Below are positions 6,869 to 13,313 of a DNA stretch of 18,374 bases, in pieces. Each line of letters begins with the position of its first letter. Position 1 is the first letter of the stretch. Position numbers and translations under genes: made by a program. The notes beneath the pieces were generated by a model, which saw only the letters and a program-made list of their open reading frames with translations, searched no databases and was not told where the DNA came from. Source of the DNA: JAGVSR01 sp046074825 (lineage in GTDB: Bacteria; Pseudomonadota; Alphaproteobacteria; Rhizobiales; Hyphomicrobiaceae); NCBI GenBank assembly GCA_046074825.1, contig JBJTOZ010000119.1, positions 1 through 18,374 on the forward strand. Reading direction: 5' to 3'.

Positions 6869-8431
6869 TTAGTGAGCCAATGTAATTTGATTATTCTTCG
6901 CGATATTTTTTATAGGAAGAGACTGTTGTTCCCATGTTTCATAAGGCTTTTCGTTTTTATCTGAAGTTTCCTTTTGAGATTGAGATACTGGATGTAAAAT
7001 TCTGTTCTTAGGTACCACTACTATAGCCTCGGTCCCTTTGCCACTTTCTGAGAGAATTTCAAAAACACCACTATGTAACTCTACCAATTTTTTAACTATA
7101 GCCAAACCTAATCCACTTCCTGAATTTGTACTATTAAGTGAGCTGCTCCCTTGTTTGAATGGCTCTAAAATTTTTGGTATTTCCTCATGAGCAATTCCAG
7201 GGCCAGTATCTTTTACAGAAAAGTATTGTGCCCCATCGAATGTCTTCCCTGTTGTTAGAATAATTCTTCCACCTTCAGGTGTGAATTTAATTGCATTTTC
7301 AATAAGGTTTAAAAAAATTTGCCTAAAAGCTCTTTGATCTGCGAAAATTTGTGGGAGACTTCTATCATCGTTAAGGAGGAACGATATCCCTTTATTCTTC
7401 GCTTTTATTCGCATGAATGATCGACAATCATCTGCAACATCACATAACCAAAAAGCTTCTTCATGAAGTTCATAGCGACCAGCTTCAATTCTGGATAAAT
7501 CCAAAATATCATTGATAAGGGAAAGTAAATGCAGACCACTTTCATGAATATTTTTTGCATACTCTACATAATTAGGGTTTGAAACTTTTCCCATCGCTTC
7601 GCTCATTATCATTTCTGAAAATCCCATGATTCCGTTAAGAGGCGTTCGCAATTCATGGCTCATCGTAGCCAGGAACTGAGATTTTGCAGTGTTGGCCTCT
7701 TCTGCTCTAACACGGGAATTCTCTAATTTTTTGATTAACTCGTTTTTCTGATAACGATACTCAAGCATTCTGACAGCTGTAGCATGCAGCCCCTGAGCCA
7801 AGAAAATAAAATAGATATTTAAACCTGCGGCCATTGAGGCTAAAGCAAAATAAAACGGATCATTGAGCAATATAAAGCGAATTGTAACTGTAAGGGTGAA
7901 AGGCAGAGTTCCAGCGTAAAGTATCCCGATCACGGTCGAAGCAAGAGACATTCTAATTCCAAGATGGGCGATAAGTGTGGCAAATAAAAACACATGAGAT
8001 GAAAAGAAGACTGTGGACGTGGTTTCATTTTGGTTCCAAAGGCCCACAAATGCAAAGGAGGCCCAAGCAATTCCACTAAAACCTTCGGCAGTTATTAATC
8101 GGGACTTCCATCTTAGAACATTAATTTTTGAACGGGGAATGTTAAGATATTTGCGACAGTTATTCAGAAGAACAAACTTTGAAAAGAAGACGAACATAAC
8201 CCATAAGATTGCGTGTTCTATTGGTGCCCAAAACATGGAGGCTATAGCAAAAATAATAGCCATTGCTGGCATTGTGAGACCAGCATCAATTTTGTTCCGG
8301 CAAAACATTGCCAAAAGATCATAATCGGTATCTTTAACAGGATAAGTCGGAATGGAAGCCAGTTTGGAAATTGTTGGGTGAGGTTTCCTGTCCTCAGTAG
8401 TAAAATCAGAACTTTTTTTTGTTTTATACAT
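6869..8431 (-). CDS. Membrane sensor histidine kinase, PleC/DivJ-like core, orphan
   Basis: About six hydrophobic segments occupy residues 50-215 and form the membrane sensor, followed by a short coiled coil (about 225-248). The kinase core then follows in order: H-box SHELRTPLNGIMGFSEMI with phospho-acceptor His259, the HESGLHLLSLINDILDLSRIEAG block typical of the alphaproteobacterial PleC/DivJ group, N-box NLIENAIKF (Asn379), G1 DTGPGI, F-box EPFKQG, and G2 GSGLGLAI (438-445). All ATP-binding residues are present, so it should be active. The C-terminal 40 residues are polar and unlike a receiver. I chose the ATG at 8431 rather than a TTG two codons earlier (8437). No response regulator is adjacent. 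The ligand is unknown. PleC/DivJ kinases act on DivK-type regulators in cell-cycle control; that role here is inference. Confidence 0.9.
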   Translation of the reverse strand: MYKTKKSSDFTTEDRKPHPTISKLASIPTYPVKDTDYDLLAMFCRNKIDAGLTMPAMAIIFAIASMFWAPIEHAILWVMFVFFSKFVLLNNCRKYLNIPRSKINVLRWKSRLITAEGFSGIAWASFAFVGLWNQNETTSTVFFSSHVFLFATLIAHLGIRMSLASTVIGILYAGTLPFTLTVTIRFILLNDPFYFALASMAAGLNIYFIFLAQGLHATAVRMLEYRYQKNELIKKLENSRVRAEEANTAKSQFLATMSHELRTPLNGIMGFSEMIMSEAMGKVSNPNYVEYAKNIHESGLHLLSLINDILDLSRIEAGRYELHEEAFWLCDVADDCRSFMRIKAKNKGISFLLNDDRSLPQIFADQRAFRQIFLNLIENAIKFTPEGGRIILTTGKTFDGAQYFSVKDTGPGIAHEEIPKILEPFKQGSSSLNSTNSGSGLGLAIVKKLVELHSGVFEILSESGKGTEAIVVVPKNRILHPVSQSQKETSDKNEKPYETWEQQSLPIKNIAKNNQITLAH

Positions 8432-8437
8432 TTTCAA

Positions 8438-8861
8438 CCAATAACAACGCTGCCCTCAGCCTGATGTCGTAGACTTAAGGCCCCGCATATTTTTGCTCAT
8501 GAAAAGTGACAGCAGAGCCAAGCAGTCTCATCACTCTACAGAACAACTTGAATTGAAATTGCTAACGTTTGGTTTATTTTCTGTGAAAAATGGGACATCA
8601 TCGATATTTCTATGCTCTTTGAACTCTTGGATCTCTCTTCTAAAAAGGTCCCAAAGGTATCTTTTATAGATGCGTATCCCCTTTTTATACATTCAGAGGA
8701 GAGGGCCTTATAACTAGGGATGATATGGAGGATAGGTAAGAAAAGTGCTCACATCAGCATTATGGGGATACAACTAAGGCCAAGAGCTTTTTTAAAATTC
8801 AGCCTTTTAATAACCATATACAAGCAATGAACAAAAAATTAAACCTTAGAGAGAGCAGCCT
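8438..8861. other. 424 bp intergenic region between divergent genes
   Basis: No protein gene is supported here. The right half contains a promoter-like pair and a self-consistent RNA fold annotated separately. The left half (8438-8660) serves the divergent histidine kinase gene, and I see no clear promoter motif or repeat there. Confidence 0.5.
8663..8793 (+). ncRNA. Candidate structured RNA or leader upstream of the GST gene
   Basis: A promoter-like pair, TTTATA (8663-8668) and TATACA (8686-8691) with a 17 nt spacer, would start transcription near 8698. From there GGCCTTA (8704-8710) pairs perfectly with TAAGGCC (8775-8781). Inside is a second hairpin, AGTGCT (8744-8749) with AGCATT (8756-8761) around a 6 nt loop. 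A T6 run ends at 8793. The total would be about 95 nt. It could be a small RNA or the 5' leader of the GST gene 68 bp downstream. No known RNA family was recognised and the evidence is only base pairing seen by eye. Confidence 0.25.
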
Positions 8862-9473
8862 ATGAAAATCATTGAGACGCGTAGTGCTCCTAATCCCCGC
8901 AGGGTGAGAATGTTTCTCACAGAAAAAGGCATTACTGTTCCTTTCGAACAAGTTGATCTGATGGGGGGCGCCCTTCAATCTGATGAGTTTAAGAAACTTA
9001 ATCCATACCAAAGAGTTCCTGTTTTAATACTAGACGATGGCACTGTTATATCTGAGACGATGGCAATTTGTCGTTATTTTGAGGAAATATATCCAGCTCC
9101 ATCTCTGATGGGCACCACTCCCATACAGAAAGCTATTATTGAAATGTGGAACCGACGGATTGAACTTGGACTTTTTCAATCCATTACTCATGTATTCCGA
9201 CATTTACACCCTAAGATGGGGCATCTTGAAATTCCTCAAATTAAAGAATGGGGAGAGGCTAATCGGCCAAAGGTCCTAGAGCACCTACAATTTCTAGATG
9301 AACAGCTCGATAAAAATAGATACATCTCTGGAGATGAATTTTCTGTCGCTGATATTACAGGTTTTGTTGCTATCTCATTTATGAAGCCAGCAAAATTAGA
9401 GCTCCCTCAAGAATTCAAAAAAATTGAAGAATGGTATCATAGAATAAGTTTGAGACCGAGCGCATCAGCCTGA
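8862..9473 (+). CDS. Glutathione S-transferase family protein
   Basis: GSTs conjugate glutathione to electrophiles or perform glutathione-dependent isomerisation or reduction in the cytoplasm. The 203-residue protein has the N-terminal thioredoxin-like half (1-80) with SAPNPRRVRMFL at the active-site helix, a cis-proline in RVPVL (51-55), and the SET glutathione-binding motif (64-66). An all-helical C-terminal half follows, with the GDEFSVADITGFVAI N-capping motif conserved in GSTs. Ser8 sits where bacterial and theta-type enzymes have Ser or Cys. The substrate cannot be inferred. A GAGAGAG purine stretch precedes the ATG. An AGGAGGT runs across the stop codon, but no gene starts close behind it; the next gene begins 86 bp later on the same strand. 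Confidence 0.92.
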   Translation: MKIIETRSAPNPRRVRMFLTEKGITVPFEQVDLMGGALQSDEFKKLNPYQRVPVLILDDGTVISETMAICRYFEEIYPAPSLMGTTPIQKAIIEMWNRRIELGLFQSITHVFRHLHPKMGHLEIPQIKEWGEANRPKVLEHLQFLDEQLDKNRYISGDEFSVADITGFVAISFMKPAKLELPQEFKKIEEWYHRISLRPSASA

Positions 9474-9559
9474 GGAGGTACACTTTCTTTTTATAACGCT
9501 TTTTTTGGAATGATTTTTTAAGTCAGACTTCTGTTAGGAAAAAAAGAGATCGAACAAAT

Positions 9560-10303
9560 ATGCGATTAACTGTGGTCGGATGTGGAGATGCATTTGGAAG
9601 TGGAGGACGTTTGCAGACTTCATTCCACGTCTCTTCTCATAATGGAGAGTTTTTGATTGATTGTGGAGCAACTACACTTTTAGGTTTGCAACGCTTAAAG
9701 ATTGATCCTGATAATATTAGCAAAATTTTTATTTCTCACCTACATGGAGATCATTTTTCTGGCCTCGCATGGTTGTGGATTTATTTTGTGTATTTATCCA
9801 AACGAAAAAAGGATCTTTTAATTTACGGTCCATTAGGTCTGGAAGAGCGTTTTTTTATAATGACTGAGGCGCTTTTCCCAGGATCTTTAAAATCTCCGAG
9901 AGAATTTGAATTTAAGTTCGTGCCCTATAAAAATAAGGATTCTTTATTTATAGACAATATAACTCTTAATCCCTTTGAAGTCTCTCATCCATCAGGAGCC
10001 CCATCCTATGGCCTACGCATTTTATGTGAGGATCGAATTCTTTCTTTTTCGGGCGATACCGAGTGGGTAGATGCTCTTAGAACAATAGCCGAAGACTCAC
10101 ATTTTTTTATTACAGAGTGTTTTACCTATACCTCTTTAGTTCGGTATCATTTGAATTGGACAATTCTAGAAAAAATGCTTCCTTCACTCAATGCACAAAA
10201 AGTTCTTATTTCTCATATGGGCCCCGAAATGTTAGCGCATAAGGAAACGATTTTTCATCCAAAAGTTACTTTTGGTGATGATGGTCAAATATTTGATATT
10301 TGA
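9560..10303 (+). CDS. MBL-fold metal-dependent hydrolase (RNase Z-like)
   Basis: A 247-residue metallo-beta-lactamase-fold protein related to RNase Z/ElaC. The metal ligands are visible: SHLHGDH (59-65; His60, His62, Asp64, His65), His142 in FEVSHPSG, Asp165 in SFSGDTEW, and His218 in LISHMGPEM. The N-terminus VVGCGDAFGSGGRLQTSF is the usual opening of this group. It lacks the long flexible arm of true tRNA-processing RNase Z, so a phosphodiesterase or other MBL role is equally possible. Substrate is unknown. The stop codon lies inside a TATTTGA tandem repeat that continues to the start of the UDG gene about 10-22 nt downstream, so the two were probably one transcription unit. Confidence 0.9.
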   Translation: MRLTVVGCGDAFGSGGRLQTSFHVSSHNGEFLIDCGATTLLGLQRLKIDPDNISKIFISHLHGDHFSGLAWLWIYFVYLSKRKKDLLIYGPLGLEERFFIMTEALFPGSLKSPREFEFKFVPYKNKDSLFIDNITLNPFEVSHPSGAPSYGLRILCEDRILSFSGDTEWVDALRTIAEDSHFFITECFTYTSLVRYHLNWTILEKMLPSLNAQKVLISHMGPEMLAHKETIFHPKVTFGDDGQIFDI

Positions 10304-10317
10304 TATTTGATATTTGG
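10290..10317 (+). repeat. TATTTGA heptamer tandem repeat across the MBL stop codon
   Basis: Four consecutive 7 bp units, three exact TATTTGA (10290-10296, 10297-10303, 10304-10310) and one TATTTGG (10311-10317). The MBL stop TGA is the end of unit 2. Because 7 is not a multiple of 3, gain or loss of a unit changes the C-terminus of the MBL protein and its spacing to the next gene. Confidence 0.9.
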
Positions 10318-10964
10318 GGTTGAGATTGTCACTTCAGCATCTTCTTGTTGACATTAGAGGCTGTAAAATTTGTGAGAAATCACAAAGGTGTGCCTCGCTT
10401 CCTCATTCTGCCCGACCTATCGTTCGGGTGAGCTCTCGTGCGAGGATATTAATTGTGGGACAGGCTCCAGGAAATCTTGCGCATCAAAAAGGATTGCCAT
10501 TCGATGATCCTTCAGGACAAAGATTAAGAGCATGGATGGGCGTCTCTCGAGAAGAGTTTTATGACTCAAGTCAAATTGCATTTATCCCTATGGGTTTTTG
10601 TTTTCCAGGGTATGATAGAAATGGTTCCGATCTTCCACCACGCTAAGAATGCGCGCCTCTATGGCATGATAAATTACTTAATAAATTACCTTTAATTGAG
10701 CTTGTATTACTTATTGGGATTTATGCGCAGCGGTGGTATTTAGACACTGAGAAAATACAGACTGTTAGTGAGATCGTTCGTGGAGGCTTTCGGGTTCTGT
10801 CTAAACCCAAAGGTTCACTTGGAATTCCCTTACCCCATCCTTCTTGGAGAAATACTAGATGGATGCATCTTAATCCTTGGTTTGAAGACAACAGTATTCC
10901 CAACCTTCAAAAACACGTTCGTAAGCTGTTGTCAGAGACAGTTTCTGTTCAGAGAGCTCCCTAA
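10314..10964 (+). pseudogene. Family-4-like uracil-DNA glycosylase gene interrupted by one in-frame TAA
   Basis: The intact protein would excise uracil from DNA. The frame opens near 10314-10326, where only TTG starts exist. It reads GCKICEK (Cys17, Cys20, first two Fe-S ligands), ILIVGQAPG (motif 1, 45-53), FDDPSGQRLRAWMGV, and MGFCFPG (Cys96), then stops at TAA 10644-10646. In the same frame translation continues without another stop for 105 codons: ECAPLWHDKL (fourth cysteine, 17 codons after Cys96), LLIGIYAQRW, and LPHPSWRN, the second active-site motif, ending at TAA 10962-10964. Homologues read PPR-x-ECAPLWH here, so a single codon became a stop. The 110-residue product would lack one cluster ligand and the HPS motif, and no downstream ATG could restart translation. 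Pseudogene is most likely; readthrough or a base-call error are alternatives. Confidence 0.85.
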
Positions 10965-11006
10965 TCTTTGTCATTTTTTCCTCATTTTATAAAAAAGTAT
11001 AAATCT

Positions 11007-11036
11007 TTGCAGCTTTATTACATTAAGGCATGCTAG
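11007..11036 (+). promoter_or_regulatory. Possible promoter of the lrp-type gene
   Basis: TTGCAG (11007-11012) and TGCTAG (11031-11036) are separated by 18 nt, and the start codon is 33 nt further. The match to consensus is moderate. Confidence 0.25.
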
Positions 11037-11069
11037 TAAGAAGAATTATTTAAATATGGAGATACCCGT

Positions 11070-11561
11070 ATGCTCGACGAGATGGATGTTAAAATCCTTT
11101 CGATCTTGCAAGTAGACTGCACGCGTGCTGTTGCAGATATAGGCAAGGAAGTTGGATTGTCGACAACACCCTGTTGGCGGCGGATACAAAAACTTGAGGA
11201 ATTAGGCATTATAAGAGGTAAGGTTGCTGTTCTTGATCCGACGAAAGTTAATGCCAGTGTAACTGTTTTTGTATTTATAAAAACCGATCAACATTCCACA
11301 TCATGGTTGGAAAATTTTCATAAAGCTGTCGATGATTTTCCAGAGGTCATAGAGTTTTATCGTATGTCGGGAGATATTGACTATCTCTTACGTGTTGTCG
11401 TGCCTGATATACAAGCCTACGACAATTTTTATAAAAAACTCATCTCGCGTGTCGAAATTGCAAAAGTCTCCTCTGCTTTTGCCATGGAGCAAATTAAATA
11501 CACAACCTCTCTTCCACTTCAATTTGTGAAGACTGAAATTTCGGTTCATCAGGATGATTAG
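11070..11561 (+). CDS. Lrp/AsnC family transcriptional regulator
   Basis: A 163-residue DNA-binding regulator of the leucine-responsive family. The N-terminal winged helix-turn-helix spans about 5-60, with recognition segment VGLSTTPCWRRIQKLEELGII. The C-terminal RAM/AsnC ligand-binding domain spans about 65-150 and includes the conserved FYRMSGDIDYLLRVVVPDIQAYDNFY block (about 96-121). These proteins form octamers and sense amino acids. A GGAGA site (11058-11062) lies 7 nt before the ATG. It is a single-gene unit closed by a strong terminator. Its target is unknown; alphaproteobacterial relatives control amino acid catabolism genes such as putA or bkd, and the nearby beta-hydroxyacid dehydrogenase and threonine ammonia-lyase are candidates by position only. 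Confidence 0.95.
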   Translation: MLDEMDVKILSILQVDCTRAVADIGKEVGLSTTPCWRRIQKLEELGIIRGKVAVLDPTKVNASVTVFVFIKTDQHSTSWLENFHKAVDDFPEVIEFYRMSGDIDYLLRVVVPDIQAYDNFYKKLISRVEIAKVSSAFAMEQIKYTTSLPLQFVKTEISVHQDD

Positions 11562-11573
11562 TCGGGACAAATA

Positions 11574-11602
11574 AAAAGTGCCTTCTTGGAGGAGGCACTT
11601 TT
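11574..11602. terminator. Bidirectional Rho-independent terminator
   Basis: A perfect 10 bp stem, AAAAGTGCCT (11574-11583) with AGGCACTTTT (11593-11602), extends by a T-G and a C-G pair to a 5 nt loop TTGGA. T4 on the right and A5 on the left allow termination of both the lrp-type gene (stop 13 nt before) and the convergent 69-residue gene. Confidence 0.88.
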
Positions 11603-11635
11603 ATGGGTGCTTATCAATATCTTTAAGACACACGA

Positions 11636-11845
11636 TTAAGCGGCTACGACCCAATGTCCATCCACATAACCGTACGCAACAGCATCACAGTTGCTTTTAA
11701 CTGAACGCCTCAACTCTCCCTCATCCATAATGACAAGAGCCTTGTTTGCAGATTTTTTTATCTGTGGAATATCATGGGTCTCAAATTTGTAACCGCTGAG
11801 CAGAATTATTTCACGGTCATCGACGGAAATTGTAGGTAAGGCCAT
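11636..11845 (-). CDS. Small orphan protein, 69 aa, with strong ribosome binding site
   Basis: The frame extends to 11941, but the ATG at 11845 (protein beginning MALPTISVDD) is preceded by a perfect AGGAGG (minus strand, 11859-11854) 8 nt upstream, so I take that as the start. The product is 69 residues, soluble, with no signal peptide and one cysteine (in KSNCDAVAYG). It ends in AYGYVDGHWVVAA. I do not recognise a family. The alternating hydrophobic and charged pattern (REIILLSGYKF, KALVIMDEGEL) suggests a small alpha/beta fold. The strong ribosome binding site suggests high expression. It has its own candidate promoter and a leader hairpin, and shares a bidirectional terminator with the lrp-type gene. 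Confidence 0.7.
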   Translation of the reverse strand: MALPTISVDDREIILLSGYKFETHDIPQIKKSANKALVIMDEGELRRSVKSNCDAVAYGYVDGHWVVAA

Positions 11846-11868
11846 GTGTGAGTCCTCCTGCACTTTGC

Positions 11869-11891
11869 GATTTGCTTCCTCGCTGCAAATC
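11869..11891 (-). promoter_or_regulatory. Leader hairpin before the 69-aa gene
   Basis: GATTTGC (11869-11875) pairs perfectly with GCAAATC (11885-11891) around a 9 nt loop. On the transcript the loop reads AGCGAGGAA, and the hairpin ends 9 nt before the AGGAGG site. A role in stability or translation control is inference. Confidence 0.4.
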
Positions 11892-11929
11892 TTTTGTCGT
11901 GTTGACGTTTCTTCCCAAGTATTTTTTTG

Positions 11930-11957
11930 CATATAGCACATCTGTTTGTCGAGCCAA
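11930..11957 (-). promoter_or_regulatory. Candidate promoter of the 69-aa gene
   Basis: On the minus strand, TTGGCT (-35, 11957-11952) and TATATG (-10, 11935-11930) are 16 nt apart, and the -10 is preceded by TGC, an extended -10 element. Transcription would start near 11923, giving a leader of about 78 nt. Confidence 0.4.
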
Positions 11958-12021
11958 TGACATAGCTCAAATTATATTTAACATTGGACAATGAGTGTGC
12001 GCCGCCGTTGATGCAGTGCAA

Positions 12022-12903
12022 TTATATTGTCTTATGAACAAGATTTAATATGAGGCTTGATGTATCATATGAACCGCCTCCAGAAGCTTGAATATCAACA
12101 TAATATTGCCGAACAAGAGTGGCGATCGGCAATTGTGCGCCGCAATGAGAGGCCTCCTCCAAGCATATTTTAAGATCTTTAAGCATCCAATCAACCGCAA
12201 AACCAAAATTAAACTGACGTTCATGCATCGTTTTCCAGCGATTGTCCATTTGCCAGGATTGAGCGGCACCCTTTGATATCACCTCAATAACTTGAGCAAG
12301 ATTTAACTTGCAGCCTTCGGCAAAATGTATGGCTTCTGATAAACCTTGTAAGAGACCTGCTATCGCTATTTGATTAACCATCTTAGTCAACTGTCCGCTA
12401 CCAGACGGTCCGATCAGTCGAGCAATTTTTGAGTAACATTCTAAATATGGAAGGACCCTTGAGAAGGCGTCAACATCTCCCCCAGCCATGATAGCAAGTT
12501 GCCCCTTTTCTGCACCTACTTGTCCCCCCGAAACAGGAGCATCAATAAAAAAGAGATTTTGTTCACGACCTCTTTGATGAAGTTCCCGACTGACTGTAGC
12601 CGATGTTGTGGTATGATCCACAAAAATGGCTTCCGACGGCATGCTTTGAAAAGCCCCTTCAGTTCCAATTGTGATTTCTCGAAGATCATTATCGTTCCCA
12701 ACGCACGCAAAAACAAAATTTGCCCCCTTTGCAGCCTCAGCAGGTGATCGGGCAGTTTGCGACTGAGGAAATTTCTCATTCCATGCTGTTATTTTTTTTG
12801 GTGATCGATTGTAGACAACGACATCATGACCTCCTCGTTCTTTAAGGTGCCTAGCCATGTGAAAACCCATAACGCCTAGTCCGATCCAAGCAATCCTTGC
12901 CAT
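12022..12903 (-). CDS. NAD(P)-dependent beta-hydroxyacid dehydrogenase (3-hydroxyisobutyrate dehydrogenase family)
   Basis: A 293-residue member of the 3-hydroxyisobutyrate/tartronate-semialdehyde/glyoxylate reductase superfamily. The N-terminal Rossmann fold opens with IGLGVMG (7-13) and continues to VVVYNRSP, where Asn/Arg after the second strand fits NADP(H) preference. The substrate motif FIDAPVSGG is at 119-127, and the catalytic lysine is Lys174 in GSGQLTKMVNQ. The C-terminal domain is helical. Residues match the family length. The substrate could be 3-hydroxyisobutyrate (valine degradation), tartronate semialdehyde or glyoxylate/succinic semialdehyde; sequence alone does not decide. 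It lies divergent to the threonine ammonia-lyase across a 410 bp gap. Confidence 0.9.
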   Translation of the reverse strand: MARIAWIGLGVMGFHMARHLKERGGHDVVVYNRSPKKITAWNEKFPQSQTARSPAEAAKGANFVFACVGNDNDLREITIGTEGAFQSMPSEAIFVDHTTTSATVSRELHQRGREQNLFFIDAPVSGGQVGAEKGQLAIMAGGDVDAFSRVLPYLECYSKIARLIGPSGSGQLTKMVNQIAIAGLLQGLSEAIHFAEGCKLNLAQVIEVISKGAAQSWQMDNRWKTMHERQFNFGFAVDWMLKDLKICLEEASHCGAQLPIATLVRQYYVDIQASGGGSYDTSSLILNLVHKTI

Positions 12904-13313
12904 CTCATCACTTTCCTTTTGTTCTTGGCTATAGTGTTACTAGCTTTTTCTTTTATTTCTCGAAACCGGTTTTTCCTAGATGAGAAATTATTTTTTAATA
13001 TCTAGAGCAATTTTTCGGAACAAACTATTTTCGTATTGACCAACTCTAAAATTAAAAGGGGGATTTTAAGCAACTCTTAAAGTGCAGAAGTTTAAATATT
13101 TGAACTGAATGAGTTTTGATGTAATAAGATAATTCTCGTCTCTTTTTTCCTATTAGAAAAAAGGTACGTTGTTTTTTATCTAAAACAAATCACACAGATG
13201 TTTTTCCCTATTTGAACGCTCGCATTTATTTCTGCATCAATCAGTGTAAGACAGCGGATAACCTTTTTTACGTAAGAGACTTTTAGAGATCCATTATCTT
13301 TCGATAGTTTGCA
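12904..13313. other. 410 bp A+T-rich intergenic region between divergent genes
   Basis: No gene is supported here. It contains a perfect palindrome AAACCGGTTT (12963-12972), flanked by the inverted repeat TTTCTC/GAGAAA (12956-12961 and 12982-12987). There is also a hairpin CTTTTTTC/GAAAAAAG (13142-13149 and 13156-13163, loop 6 nt). The first lies about 55 bp before the dehydrogenase start, in the right place for an operator. No consensus promoter could be assigned for either gene. Confidence 0.5.

Noticed and set aside
10644..10646. Reassignment of TAA as a sense codon
   Set aside because: Other genes in the window (DUF3300, the PhnN-like gene, the DUF1289 gene) end at TAA in the expected place, so the code is standard.
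11806..12021. 71-codon minus-strand ORF covering the leader of the 69-aa gene
   Set aside because: It overlaps the promoter, leader hairpin and start of the better-supported gene and has no ribosome binding site.
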